Shown in pieces: positions 18,354-28,368 of a stretch of 64,000 nucleotides of DNA. Origin of the DNA: Sphingorhabdus sp. EL138 (lineage in GTDB: Bacteria; Pseudomonadota; Alphaproteobacteria; Sphingomonadales; Sphingomonadaceae); the NCBI RefSeq assembly GCF_945882965.1, contig NZ_CAMCWY010000015.1, positions 1-64,000 on the forward strand, in the 5' to 3' direction. Both the position numbers and the translations under genes were made by a program. Within the stretch, counting starts at the first letter, position 1; each line of letters starts with the position of its first letter. The notes beneath the pieces are model-generated. The model searched no databases, was not told where the DNA came from, and saw only the letters and a list, made by a program, of their open reading frames with translations.

Positions 18354-18774
18354 TGCAAACGTGCGCAACAATTCAGTTCACACATTCTCGATTATTGCAT
18401 CCGACGTCGAAATCATCGGCAATGTGTCGGCGCGAGTCGACCTTCATATCGATGGTAAGGTGCAAGGCGACGTAACCTGCGGTAATTTGGTGCAGGGCGA
18501 AGGCAGCTTTATCGCAGGCAACGTCACTGCCGAATCGGCCAAGCTTTCGGGCCATGTCGAAGGTTTGATCGAAGCCAATGACCTCGTCATCGAATCGTCC
18601 GCGCGTATCAAAGGCGACGTGGTCTACAGCAACCTGACCATCGCACCCGGCGGCCAGGTTGTAGGAAAGTTCAGCAACAAGTCCACGGCCAAGCCAAGCA
18701 TATCAGGCGCACCGGTCAATGTCGGCAAGGGTGCTGATCCCTTTATCCTAACAATGGATGCCAAAGTCGCGTAA
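18295..18774 (+). CDS. Bactofilin (polymer-forming cytoskeletal protein)
   Basis: A 159-residue bactofilin. A short disordered N-terminal tail (residues 1-27) precedes a beta-helix core of repeating hydrophobic rungs (GNVSARVDLHIDGKVQGDV…GNVTAESAKLSGHVEG), and a disordered C-terminal tail follows. Bactofilins polymerise without nucleotides and scaffold local cell-wall synthesis or hydrolysis. The gene starts inside the LytM gene in another frame, so the two are tightly coupled. Comparable pairs are BacA/LmdC in stalked budding alphaproteobacteria and CcmA/Csd1 in Helicobacter. Confidence 0.92.
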   Translation: MFSRSKQSPDTVPTLPQRNNANVRNNSVHTFSIIASDVEIIGNVSARVDLHIDGKVQGDVTCGNLVQGEGSFIAGNVTAESAKLSGHVEGLIEANDLVIESSARIKGDVVYSNLTIAPGGQVVGKFSNKSTAKPSISGAPVNVGKGADPFILTMDAKVA

Positions 18775-18866
18775 ATGGGGATTGCCCTAAGGTTCAAGGC
18801 GGGAGCGCAGGCTTTAGAGGTGTCTCGCCTTCGCGCGACACGAACGGCTTTTATCTTTGCGCAAAT

Positions 18867-18927
18867 CCTCTGCGTCCCCTGCGCCTCTGCGTGCAAAATA
18901 GATTCACGCAGAGGCGCAGAGAGAGGG
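18867..18927. repeat. Dispersed repeat family D, copy 1
   Basis: A roughly 60-bp inverted repeat, CCTCTGCG…GCGCCTCTGCGTG on the left and CACGCAGAGGCGCAGAG on the right, spaced by about 12 A/T-rich bases. A second copy lies at 42954-43020. Both are just after a gene end, here bactofilin. Confidence 0.75.
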
Positions 18928-18948
18928 AAGGTAAACATTCCCCACACT

Positions 18949-19059
18949 CGTCATTCTAAACGTGTTTCACCTTCGGTGACTGTCGTTCCAGAATCCATCG
19001 AGCAGCATGCCCTGCGCCAGAATTAACAAACGGACCCTGAACCAAGTTCAGGGTGACGG
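18949..19059. repeat. Dispersed repeat family A, copy 2
   Basis: It contains CACCTTCGGTGACTGTCGTTCCAGAATCCAT-like inner arms and the outer arm ACCCTGAACCAAGTTCAGGGTGACG. It lies downstream of repeat D in the gene-free stretch between the bactofilin and amtB genes. Confidence 0.75.
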
Positions 19060-19590
19060 AGTGCGCAGCAACCCCATAATTTCCAACACGCGTAACATTA
19101 TTTCCTACAAAATTGGGGCGCGTATGAACGCATAGAAAAAAGGGACGGCCGACGCGGAAGCGCTGGTGCTGCTTCCGGCTGATGGCGTTGGTTGATCAAG
19201 GCTCGTTTGTTCCATCAGTCTAATTCTAGGAGCCGCCTTTATCTTGGCTGGGCTGCTTTCCTTGGGGGTGAAGGTTCCTAAAGACCCCAAGGCCGTCCAT
19301 AACAGACGGGGCGGATTGCGCCGCCACACCCAGCCGCTTGTGCGCTGTTCAGAGCTTGATGCAACAGGCCCTTTTGAGAGGCTGAAGCAAGCACCCTATC
19401 GCGCCGGCCGTGCCAGCGAGTTCCCCCGACAGCGTTCCCATCATTCCGACCCACGTTCTAGACCGCGGCCTGACTGACGCGAATCAGATAACCCATCTGG
19501 TTATTTGTAGGAAAGCGTTTTTTTGTGCGGCGGAGGAATGGTGTCGTTGCGAGTGACAAGCGGATAGCATGCGCGACCCCTCAAACCCCT
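19060..19590. other. Gene-free stretch between two repeat copies
   Basis: About 530 bases with no convincing protein gene. The longest frame (74 codons, 19105-19329 leftward) lacks the codon bias of neighbours and has no recognisable domain. Small hairpins are visible (GGAAGC…GCTTCC near 19160, GGCGGATTGCGCC near 19312, ATAACCCATCTGGTTAT near 19487). No tRNA, tmRNA or RNase P signature was found. It may be decayed sequence or hold an unrecognised small RNA. Confidence 0.5.
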
Positions 19591-19719
19591 GTCATCCTGA
19601 TCTTGTTTGACCGATGGTCACTTCGTTCCAGGATCCATTTATCCGTTCTAGCTCAGAGCCCGCTGCACGATGGACCCTGGAACGACAGTCACCGAAGGTG
19701 AAACAAGTTCAGGGTGACG
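19591..19719. repeat. Dispersed repeat family A, copy 3
   Basis: Left arm GTCATCCTGATCTTGTTTGACC, inner GATGGTCACTTCGTTCCAGGATCC, right arm ACAAGTTCAGGGTGACGAG. It shares its long inner segment with copy 1 (12526-12658). Confidence 0.8.
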
Positions 19720-19758
19720 AGGTGGGAGGATTACGGCCCGCACCTGTTCGCACCGCAT

Positions 19759-19790
19759 AAAAAAGGCCCGGACCATCGCGGGTCCGGGCC
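19759..19790 (-). terminator. Intrinsic terminator of glnK-amtB
   Basis: Read leftward, a perfect 10-bp stem (GGCCCGGACC / GGTCCGGGCC, 6-base loop) is followed by six T. It lies about 95 bases after the amtB stop. Confidence 0.9.
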
Positions 19791-19884
19791 ATGAGTTGGA
19801 TGTTCGCGGGAGGAACATCGGGAGGTGGCGGGGCGTAAAAGGGAGAGGAAAAAACGCCCCGCCACCAAGCGGCGAATTTTAGAT

Positions 19885-21375
19885 TTAGTAGTTGTAAGCG
19901 CGCTCGCCATGCTCGGTAAGGTCAAGGCCTTCACGTTCGGCGTCTTCCGTTGGACGCAGGCCCATGGTCATTTTCAGGCCATAGAACAGGACGGCGGAGA
20001 CCACAGCGGTCCACAAGACCGTCGTACCCACGGCCCAAGCCTGAGCCATCACCTGACCAGCCATGTCATATTCGCCCGGGATGGCGGGGAAGACCGTGTA
20101 GTCGATCCAGCCCTGACCACCCAATGCGGGGTCAGCGACAATGCCGGTGGCGATCGCGCCGACAATACCGCCGATGCCGTGAACACCGAAGACATCCAGC
20201 GTATCGTCATATTTAAGCTTGTTCTTCACATAAGCGACAAAGACGTAGCAGAGACCCGATGCCGCAGAGCCAAGCAGGATGGAGGTCATTGGCGCTGCAA
20301 ATCCGCTGGCTGGCGTGATTGCAACCAGACCAGCAACAGCGCCGGTAACCGCACCCAGAAGCGAAGGTTTACCATGGTGGAACTGTTCAATCAGGCACCA
20401 TGCAACCGCAGCAGCAGCAGTCGCAACAAAGGTGTTGATGAATGCAAGGGCAGCAAGGCCATTGGCTTCCAAATTGGAGCCAGCGTTAAAGCCGAACCAG
20501 CCCACCCAAAGCAAAGATGCACCAATCATAGTCATGGTCATTGAGTGCGGCGGAGTTGCTTCTTTGCCATGGCCGACGCGCTTGCCAATGATGAGGCAGC
20601 CAACAAGCCCTGCGATACCGGCATTGATGTGAACGACAGTACCACCTGCAAAGTCAAGTGCACCCCAGCCCCACAGCAGACCCATATCGGTTGGTGCATC
20701 AACCAGAAAGTCTGGTCCGGCCCAATACCATACCATATGTGCGATCGGGAAATAGGCGAAGGTGAGCCACAATACCGTAAAGATCATCAATGGTGCGAAT
20801 TTGATACGCTCCGCAAAGGCCCCGACGATCAACGCCGGCGTGATGCAGGCAAAGGTCATCTGGAACACTACAAAGGCATATTCGGGGATGTACACATTGT
20901 TGCTGAACGTTGCCGCATAGGTCGTGGTGTCGACGCCCTGAAGGAATATCTTCGAGAAGCCGCCGATGTAGGCATTGCCGCTGGTGAACGCCATCGAGTA
21001 ACCATAAGAAACCCAGACCAAAGCCGCGACCGATACGATCATGAACACCTGCATCAACAGGCTCAGCATATTCTTTGTGCGGACAAGGCCGCCATAGAAC
21101 AACGCGAGCGCCGGGATCGACATCAGCAATACCAAGGCGGAGCTAATCAGCATCCAGCTTGTATCGCCCTTGTCGACCATGCCCGCCATTTGTTCAACCG
21201 TTGGCGCCTTGATCGGGCCGTCGGCAACAGCGACAGCGGCCGCAACTTCGGCTACAGCAGCGCCAGCCGCTGCTGCGCCGTCGGCTGCTTTCTCCACAGC
21301 CTCCTGCGCGAAGGCGGGCAAAGCGGCAAACAATGTTGCCCCCGCCGCACCCAAAAATTTCAGTGTCTTTGACAT
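19885..21375 (-). CDS. amtB: Ammonium transporter
   Basis: A 496-residue Amt/Rh channel for ammonium uptake in the inner membrane. A signal sequence (MSKTLKFLGAAGATLFAALPAFA) and an unusually Ala-rich linker (about 24-52) precede eleven expected membrane helices. Family motifs include ALALFYGGLVRTKNMLS, MVWYWAGPDFL, DFAGGTVVHINAGIAGL and the C-terminal GVHGIGGIVGA. The C-terminal tail (GLDLTEHGERAYNY) is the usual GlnK-interacting end. It follows glnK by 31 bases in a nitrogen-regulated operon. Confidence 0.96.
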   Translation of the reverse strand: MSKTLKFLGAAGATLFAALPAFAQEAVEKAADGAAAAGAAVAEVAAAVAVADGPIKAPTVEQMAGMVDKGDTSWMLISSALVLLMSIPALALFYGGLVRTKNMLSLLMQVFMIVSVAALVWVSYGYSMAFTSGNAYIGGFSKIFLQGVDTTTYAATFSNNVYIPEYAFVVFQMTFACITPALIVGAFAERIKFAPLMIFTVLWLTFAYFPIAHMVWYWAGPDFLVDAPTDMGLLWGWGALDFAGGTVVHINAGIAGLVGCLIIGKRVGHGKEATPPHSMTMTMIGASLLWVGWFGFNAGSNLEANGLAALAFINTFVATAAAAVAWCLIEQFHHGKPSLLGAVTGAVAGLVAITPASGFAAPMTSILLGSAASGLCYVFVAYVKNKLKYDDTLDVFGVHGIGGIVGAIATGIVADPALGGQGWIDYTVFPAIPGEYDMAGQVMAQAWAVGTTVLWTAVVSAVLFYGLKMTMGLRPTEDAEREGLDLTEHGERAYNY

Positions 21376-21406
21376 TATCTGGTTCCCCTAGCTTGATTTC
21401 ACCGCG

Positions 21407-21745
21407 TCAAAGCGCAGTTTCGTTGGTGTCGCCGGTGCGGATGCGTAACGCACCAGCGAGATCGAATTCGAAAATTTTGCCATCGCCAATCGCCCCGGTT
21501 TCTGCGGCATGCTGAATGGCCTCAATGACCGCAGGGGCTTGATCGGATGCACATGCAACCTCGATTTTGACCTTGGGCACCATGTTGGTTGCATATTCGG
21601 CACCACGGTAAATTTCGGTCTGACCCTTCTGCCGGCCAAAGCCTTTGACCTCAGTCACAGTCATGCCCGACACGCCCAAAGCTGTGAGCGCCTCGCGCAC
21701 CGGATCCAGCTTGTGCGGTTTAATCACAGCGATAATATATTTCAT
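21407..21745 (-). CDS. glnK: Nitrogen regulatory PII protein
   Basis: A 112-residue PII signal protein. The uridylylation site Tyr51 lies in the T-loop motif TEIYRGAEY, and the C-terminal signature GDGKIFEFDLAGALRIRTGD is complete. PII binds ATP/ADP and 2-oxoglutarate and blocks AmtB when nitrogen is plentiful. The start at 21745 (MKYIIAVIKPHKL) gives exactly the family length; the frame is open 26 codons further upstream but through the promoter. It precedes amtB, so it is the GlnK type. Confidence 0.96.
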   Translation of the reverse strand: MKYIIAVIKPHKLDPVREALTALGVSGMTVTEVKGFGRQKGQTEIYRGAEYATNMVPKVKIEVACASDQAPAVIEAIQHAAETGAIGDGKIFEFDLAGALRIRTGDTNETAL

Positions 21746-21792
21746 ACAGCCCCCCCGATGGTTGTGCAGTTCGATGGTTGTGCACTGCAATA

Positions 21793-21808
21793 TGCAAACG
21801 CCGTGCCA
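21793..21808 (-). promoter_or_regulatory. Sigma-54 promoter of glnK-amtB
   Basis: Read leftward, the sequence is TGGCACGGCGTTTGCA, an exact match to the -24/-12 consensus TGGCACG-N4-TTGCA. The -12 element lies about 50 bases before the glnK ATG. The A/T-rich stretch upstream (about 21830-21930) leaves room for NtrC and IHF sites, which I cannot define reliably. The expected behaviour is induction by NtrC-phosphate under nitrogen limitation. Confidence 0.9.
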
Positions 21809-21930
21809 GAAACCAAAAAGCACGCAAAAGCATCGATATTCGGATATTTGGGGCGTGATGCCGCGCGACGTGCAGGCAGTATATGCCTATTATTTAATCA
21901 GTCATTTTTAGCTGCACAATATTTAGGCAA

Positions 21931-22635
21931 TTATCCAATCTTTAGGCTTGCCCACAACGGCAGATGATCCGACGCCTGCTTTGACAAAGCCGAAATATGG
22001 CAATCGGCGGCGCGCACCGTCACCTCATGGCTGACGATGATGCGATCAAGCCGGGCGACGGGGCGCGCGGTATGAAAGCTGTTGGGCGTTTGCACCAACC
22101 GGTGATGGTGAAAGACAAGCTCACTCAGCGCGCCTTTGTCCGACCATTGGTTGAAATCGCCCATCATCACCGTTGGCATATGAAGCGGTTTGGCATCAAT
22201 CGCGGCGAGCAAGGCGCGAATTTGCTTGCGCCGCCATAGCCCCGACAGATCGAGATGCACGCCAATTACGCGCAAGCTATGCCCGTGCACCGACAGCTCC
22301 GCCATCACCGCCCCGCGCGGTTCCAGCGTTGGCATGTCGACCTGCTGCGCATGGCGCACCTCAATGCCCTTGCGCACCAAAATCGCATTGCCGTGCCAAC
22401 CCAGCGCCGCCATATGGACATTCAGCATTACCGGCACATAAGGCGTCTCCGCCGCCAACATCGCCAGCGGCAACGCGCTCACCCGCGCACCAAAGCGGCG
22501 GTCCACCTCTTGCAACGCAACGATATCTGCGTCGATTTCATTGAGCACGGACAATATGCGCGCCGGATCACGGCGTTGATCAAGCCCCACCGCCTTGCGA
22601 ATATTATAGGTCGCAACCTTGATCGCGTGGTTCAT
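21931..22635 (-). CDS. Endonuclease/exonuclease/phosphatase family protein
   Basis: A 234-residue EEP-fold metal-dependent phosphoesterase. The conserved segments are VATYNIRKAVG, VALQEVDRRFG, GVHLDLSG, MMGDFNQW and SDHLPLWA, which carry the Asn, Glu, His, Asp/Asn and final Asp/His of the active site. There is no signal peptide. The substrate is unknown: members act on DNA, phospholipids or inositol phosphates. It follows tldD by 57 bases and is probably in its operon. Confidence 0.85.
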   Translation of the reverse strand: MNHAIKVATYNIRKAVGLDQRRDPARILSVLNEIDADIVALQEVDRRFGARVSALPLAMLAAETPYVPVMLNVHMAALGWHGNAILVRKGIEVRHAQQVDMPTLEPRGAVMAELSVHGHSLRVIGVHLDLSGLWRRKQIRALLAAIDAKPLHMPTVMMGDFNQWSDKGALSELVFHHHRLVQTPNSFHTARPVARLDRIIVSHEVTVRAADCHISALSKQASDHLPLWASLKIG

Positions 22636-22692
22636 ATCCGGATCATGCGGTTAGTTCGGCCATAGCGCCATTCTGGGCCAGATATGCGCCGA

Positions 22693-24120
22693 TCAACCCG
22701 CCGTTCCGCCCACCGTCAGCGCGCTCACTAAAGTCGTGGGTTGCCCGACGCCCGCAGGCACGCTTTGCCCCGCCTTGCCGCAAACGCCGACGCCTTCATC
22801 AAGCGCCATGTCATTGCCAAGACCGATGATCTTGTTCAACGCAGTTGGACCATCGCCGATCAGGGTCGCACCCTTGATCGGGTCGCCAAGCTTGCCGTTC
22901 TTGACCAAATAGGCCTCGGTGCAGCTAAACACGAACTTGCCTGACACGATATCGACTTGGCCGCCGCCAAAGCTTTTGGCGAAAATGCCGTTTTTGACGC
23001 GGCTTAAAAGCTCGGCTGGATCATCATTGCCGCTGCGCATGAAGGTGTTGGTCATGCGCGGCATCGGTGCATGGGCAAAGCTTTCGCGGCGGCCATTGCC
23101 GGTGGGCTCCACACCCATCAGGCGGGCATTCATGCGGTCCTGCATATAGGCGCGCAAGATGCCGTCTTCGATAAGGACATTCTCCTGAGTCGGCGTGCCT
23201 TCATCATCAATCGACAGCGATCCGCGCCGGTTCTGCATCGTCCCATCGTCGACCACAGTAACGCCGGGCGCGGCAACGCGCTGCCCAATTTTGCCGGAAA
23301 AGGCGCTGCTGCCCTTGCGGTTGAAATCGCCTTCCAAGCCATGGCCAACCGCCTCATGCAACAACACGCCGGGCCAGCCGGGGCCAAGCAACACGGTCAT
23401 TTCGCCAGCGGGCGCAGCGACCGAACACAGGTTCGTCAGCGCCTGCGCCAGGGCGACGTCAATGGCATGTTCCCATTCATGCGCTTCAAACAATTTATCG
23501 TACAGATAGCGCCCGCCAAAACCATAGCTCCCGGTTTCGCGGCGTTCGCCATCTTGCGCGACGATGGCGACATTGAGGCGGACCAAGGGTCGGACGTCGG
23601 TGGCGACAAAACCATCAGCGCGGACAATTTCAACCACGCTCCAGCTAGCCGACAGGCCCACGCTGACTTGTGCCACGCGCGGGTCACGCGCGCGCGCGGC
23701 GGCGTCGATTTGCTGACACAAAGCAACCTTTTGGGCAAAGGGCACCAGCTCCAACGGGTTACCATCGGTGTATAAATGCCGGTTGTTCTGGCGCGGTGGC
23801 GGCGCGGGCTGATCCTTGGCCGGATCAAGCAACTTCAGCGTCTCACCCGCACGGCGAATCGCGGCCTCGCTTATGTCATTGGCGTGGCTGAACCCAGTCA
23901 TCTCGCCCGAAACCCCGCGCAGGCCAAAGCCCGAGCCCGTCGAATAATCCGCCATTTTCAAGCGGCCATCGTCAAAGCCAAAGCTCTCGGTCGCGCTATA
24001 TTGGAGATAGAGCTCGCCATCATCGCACGCCTTCAGCGCGTCCCGCGTAATGCGCTGCGCGGCGTCAGGGTCAAGCAGGCCGGGTTGATAGAGATAGGAA
24101 CGTGGGTCAGTGTAAGTCAT
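22693..24120 (-). CDS. tldD: Metalloprotease TldD
   Basis: A 475-residue member of the TldD/PmbA family. The zinc site motif HEAVGHGLEGDFNRKGSSAF (HExxxH, about residue 255) identifies the catalytic TldD subunit, which forms a heterodimer with TldE/PmbA and degrades unfolded peptides and toxin or peptide precursors. The start at 24120 (MTYTDPRSYLYQ) matches the family; an upstream in-frame start 24 codons earlier does not. The partner TldE gene is not in the window. Confidence 0.93.
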   Translation of the reverse strand: MTYTDPRSYLYQPGLLDPDAAQRITRDALKACDDGELYLQYSATESFGFDDGRLKMADYSTGSGFGLRGVSGEMTGFSHANDISEAAIRRAGETLKLLDPAKDQPAPPPRQNNRHLYTDGNPLELVPFAQKVALCQQIDAAARARDPRVAQVSVGLSASWSVVEIVRADGFVATDVRPLVRLNVAIVAQDGERRETGSYGFGGRYLYDKLFEAHEWEHAIDVALAQALTNLCSVAAPAGEMTVLLGPGWPGVLLHEAVGHGLEGDFNRKGSSAFSGKIGQRVAAPGVTVVDDGTMQNRRGSLSIDDEGTPTQENVLIEDGILRAYMQDRMNARLMGVEPTGNGRRESFAHAPMPRMTNTFMRSGNDDPAELLSRVKNGIFAKSFGGGQVDIVSGKFVFSCTEAYLVKNGKLGDPIKGATLIGDGPTALNKIIGLGNDMALDEGVGVCGKAGQSVPAGVGQPTTLVSALTVGGTAG

Positions 24121-24184
24121 TGGACCTATATGGGGCGGTGCGGCGACGGTTGAAAGGATAATTTGTGTTTGTGCGCACCAAAAT

Positions 24185-24328
24185 CTCCCCATCGACTTGC
24201 GATGGGGAGATGGCAGTCGAAGCGTTTAGCTTCGAATGACGGAGGTGCCTCTTAACGTTGAAAACTCCTCCGTCACGCTTCCACTGCGTTCCAGCGCGCC
24301 ACCTCCCCATCGCAAGTCGATGAGGAGG
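24185..24328. repeat. Dispersed repeat family B, copy 1
   Basis: Outer arms CTCCCCATCGACTTGCGATGGGGAG (24185-24209) and CCTCCCCATCGCAAGTCGATGAGGAGG, with inner arms CGAAGCGTTTAGCTTCG and GACGGAGG…CCTCCGTC. It lies between the divergent tldD and tgt genes. Other copies are near 28.9 and 54.4 kb. Confidence 0.8.
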
Positions 24329-24390
24329 ATTGTACGTCTTCCGCTCCTCCAAACGCAAAGTTGGTTTTCTCAAACGCAATACCCTCCTAA

Positions 24391-25527
<1,137 letters not shown>

Positions 25528-25616
25528 GCGGGTTTTCTCGCCCGTTCCGTCATTCCCGCGAAAGCGGGGGCAGCGGACAGTCAAAAACCAATCTGTGGCT
25601 TCGTCTCTCACACCAT

Positions 25617-25644
25617 CGTCATTCCCGCGTAGGCGGGAATGACG
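25617..25644. repeat. Dispersed repeat family C: palindrome between tgt and glnE
   Basis: CGTCATTCCCGC-GTAG-GCGGGAATGACG is a perfect 12-bp inverted repeat. A partial copy (CGTCATTCCCGCGAAAGCGGG) lies at 25548-25568 and another at 47985-48007. The 3' arm ends 14 bases before the GGAGG of glnE, so the RNA hairpin would sit in the glnE leader and also end the tgt message. Confidence 0.75.
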
Positions 25645-25669
25645 AAGAGTGTGTAGTGGAGGTTAGGTT

Positions 25670-28354
25670 GTGAGCAACGTCGCAAAAGCCATCGCCCGCA
25701 CGCAGGCGCATAGCCCGTTTCTCGCCGGACTGATTGACCGCAACGATGACCTTATGCCGCTGATCCACGCAGGCAATTTCGACGATGCGCTTGTCTGCGC
25801 CCTTGCCCGCAGTGCAGATTCGGTCGGCACCGCATTGCGTAAACAGCGCCAAGGGGTCGCTTTGGTGACCGCCATTGCGGACTTGTCTGATGTCTGGGAC
25901 CTGACGCGCGTCACGCACATCCTTTCCGACTTTGCCGACCATGCGCTGGATCAGGCCATCGCCGCTGCGATACAAGAACGTGTGCCGGGTGCGCCTAATC
26001 AAGGTTTTGCCGTCATCGCGCTGGGCAAGCATGGCGGGCGGGAGTTGAATTATTCGTCCGACATTGACCCGATATTCCTGTTCGATCCCAAAACCCTGCC
26101 CCATCGCGAGCGCGACGATGTGGCCGAGGCGGCGGTGCGTTATGGTAGGCGGGTGATTGAGCTTTTGTCCGCGCTTGACGGGGATGGCTATGTCTTTCGC
26201 GTCGACATGCGGTTGCGTCCGTCGCCGGAGGTCAGCCCCATCGTTCTGCCAGTCGAAGCGGCCATCGGCTATTATGAATCGTCCGCCTTGGCGTGGGAGC
26301 AGGCTGCCTTTATCCGATCACGGGTGAGTTCCGGCGACCGCGCGCTGGGCGATTATTTCCTAAATGCCATTCAGCCGTTCATCTGGCGCAAATCGCTCGA
26401 TTTCGGGCAGTTGAAGAATATCAGCGCGATGACGGCGCAAATCCGTGACCATTATGCCAAGGGGCAGAAAATGGGCCTTGGTTTTGACCTGAAACGTGGC
26501 CATGGCGGCATAAGAGAATGTGAGTTTTTTGCCCAAGCGCATCAGCTTATCCACGGCGGCCGCGACCCGGCATTGCGCGTGCCAGACACGCGCGCAGCAT
26601 TGCAGGCGCTGGCGGCGGCTGGACCGATCAGCGCGCAAGAGGCGGAGACCTTGTCCGCGGCTTACACGCAGCTGCGGATATTCGAACATCGCTTGCAAAT
26701 GCACAGCGACCGGCAAACGCATGAGATACCGCAGAACCGCGAAACCGCCGATGCTGTCGCGGGCTTGCATGGCTTAACCGATGCCGACGCGCTGATTGAC
26801 GCGATTGCGCCGATCACCGCTTTGGTCGCGGCAATTTATGACCGCATGGTTGATGCAGGGGGCAGCGCAGGGCCCAGATTGGCGGACGAAGGTCTGCCGC
26901 TGGAGGAACAGCTCACTGATCTAGGCTATGCGGACCCTGCCGCCGTGATGCAGCGATTGGCCCGCTGGCGTAGTGGCAAAATCCGCGCGATCCGCAGCCC
27001 ATCGGCGCGTGATGCATTTGAGGCGGTGTTACCCGCGATCATGGCGGCGCTGGCGCAAGTACCCGATTCGGATCGTGCGATTGCGCGCTTCGACAATATG
27101 ATTGAGGCAATGCCCAGCGCGATTAACGTCTTCCGCCTGTTGGAGGCGCGGCCCGGCCTTGTGCAACTGGTCGCGGATATCTTAAGCTACGCGCCAACTT
27201 TGGCCGATGATCTGGGCCGCCAAAGCCGCTATCTCGATGCGTTGATCGATACCAGCGCCATGCATTTGCCCGGCGACGTGTCGGCGTTGCAGGACGCGAT
27301 GCAGCGCCGGATTGGTAACGCCGATTATCAATCCACCCTCGACATTGTGCGCGATTATGTTGGCGAAAAACGCTTTGCACTGGGCGTGCAGTTGATTGAG
27401 GGGCGCAGCGACGCTCTCGCTATAGCGCAAGCGTATGCGCATTTAGCCGAGGCGTCATTGGAGACGCTGACGACCGCAACAGTGACCGAATTTGAAAAGG
27501 CACATGGCAAAATACAGGGCGGCGAGCTGCTCATTTTGGCTTTGGGCAGGCTTGGTGGTGAGGCGTTGACGCATGCATCGGACCTCGACATCATCCTGCT
27601 ATTCACTGGCGATCATCTGGCGGAGTCCGATGGGCCGCGCAGCCTTGGCGCAACGCAATATTTTAACCGATTGGCGCAGCGGGTGATTGCGGCAATGTCC
27701 GTGGCAACGGCCTCGGGCGCTTTGTACGAAATTGACACACGCCTTCGACCATCAGGCGCAGATGGGCTATTATGTGCGTCGGTAAAAAGCTTCGACCAAT
27801 ATCAAAGGGAAAATGCATGGACGTGGGAGCATATGGCGCTGACCCGGGCGCGCGTGCTTTTTGGATCAGCGGGCGCGCGAACGCATGTCGCCAAAATCAT
27901 CCATGACGTTTTGCATACAAAGCGCGACATCCAAAAACTGCGCCATGATATTGCGACGATGCGTAAGGATATGGCCGCGCATAAGCCGCCAAAGGGCGCA
28001 TTGGATGTAAAGCTGCTGCCCGGCGGATTGGTGGATATGGAGTTCATCATTCACGCGCTTCAGTTGGAAACGCATGACGGCATGCGGCCGCAGCTTGGTC
28101 CGGCGATTGACGCGTTAGTGGCGGCGGGGCACCTGCAAGCTGACTTTGCCAAGGCCTTTGCCTTGATGGCGCGGTTGTTGGTGATGGTGCGCCTGATAGC
28201 GCCCGATTGCGCAACCCCGCCCGAGGCGGCACAAGTGCTTATTGCGCATAGCTTAGGCTTTGACGATTGGGATGGATTAACGCACGCGCTTAGGGCGTAT
28301 CGCGGGGTTGTCATTAACCAATGGCAAAGCCTATTTGGCCCACGCGATTTTTGA
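25670..28354 (+). CDS. glnE: Glutamine synthetase adenylyltransferase/deadenylylase
   Basis: An 894-residue bifunctional regulator that adds AMP to glutamine synthetase or removes it, in response to PII and glutamine. The two nucleotidyltransferase domains have their metal-binding motifs: LNYSSDIDPIFLFD (D131, D133) and LTHASDLDIILLF (about residue 635). Helical regulatory domains lie after each. The start is GTG, supported by GGAGG at 25658-25662. Slightly shorter than the E. coli enzyme but complete. Functionally linked to glnK-amtB and gltBD in this window. Confidence 0.95.
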   Translation: MSNVAKAIARTQAHSPFLAGLIDRNDDLMPLIHAGNFDDALVCALARSADSVGTALRKQRQGVALVTAIADLSDVWDLTRVTHILSDFADHALDQAIAAAIQERVPGAPNQGFAVIALGKHGGRELNYSSDIDPIFLFDPKTLPHRERDDVAEAAVRYGRRVIELLSALDGDGYVFRVDMRLRPSPEVSPIVLPVEAAIGYYESSALAWEQAAFIRSRVSSGDRALGDYFLNAIQPFIWRKSLDFGQLKNISAMTAQIRDHYAKGQKMGLGFDLKRGHGGIRECEFFAQAHQLIHGGRDPALRVPDTRAALQALAAAGPISAQEAETLSAAYTQLRIFEHRLQMHSDRQTHEIPQNRETADAVAGLHGLTDADALIDAIAPITALVAAIYDRMVDAGGSAGPRLADEGLPLEEQLTDLGYADPAAVMQRLARWRSGKIRAIRSPSARDAFEAVLPAIMAALAQVPDSDRAIARFDNMIEAMPSAINVFRLLEARPGLVQLVADILSYAPTLADDLGRQSRYLDALIDTSAMHLPGDVSALQDAMQRRIGNADYQSTLDIVRDYVGEKRFALGVQLIEGRSDALAIAQAYAHLAEASLETLTTATVTEFEKAHGKIQGGELLILALGRLGGEALTHASDLDIILLFTGDHLAESDGPRSLGATQYFNRLAQRVIAAMSVATASGALYEIDTRLRPSGADGLLCASVKSFDQYQRENAWTWEHMALTRARVLFGSAGARTHVAKIIHDVLHTKRDIQKLRHDIATMRKDMAAHKPPKGALDVKLLPGGLVDMEFIIHALQLETHDGMRPQLGPAIDALVAAGHLQADFAKAFALMARLLVMVRLIAPDCATPPEAAQVLIAHSLGFDDWDGLTHALRAYRGVVINQWQSLFGPRDF

Positions 28355-28368
28355 AAAGGAACGATAAT

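Noticed and set aside
19230-19265. Minus-strand AAGGAAAGCAGCCC, reminiscent of the SRP RNA loop
   Set aside because: The rest of the conserved SRP domain IV sequence (GGTCAGG…GGAAGGAAGCAGCC) does not match, and the flanks do not fold around it.
19105-19329. Leftward 74-codon frame in the gene-free stretch
   Set aside because: No ribosome binding site, no family likeness and no codon bias; treated as chance.
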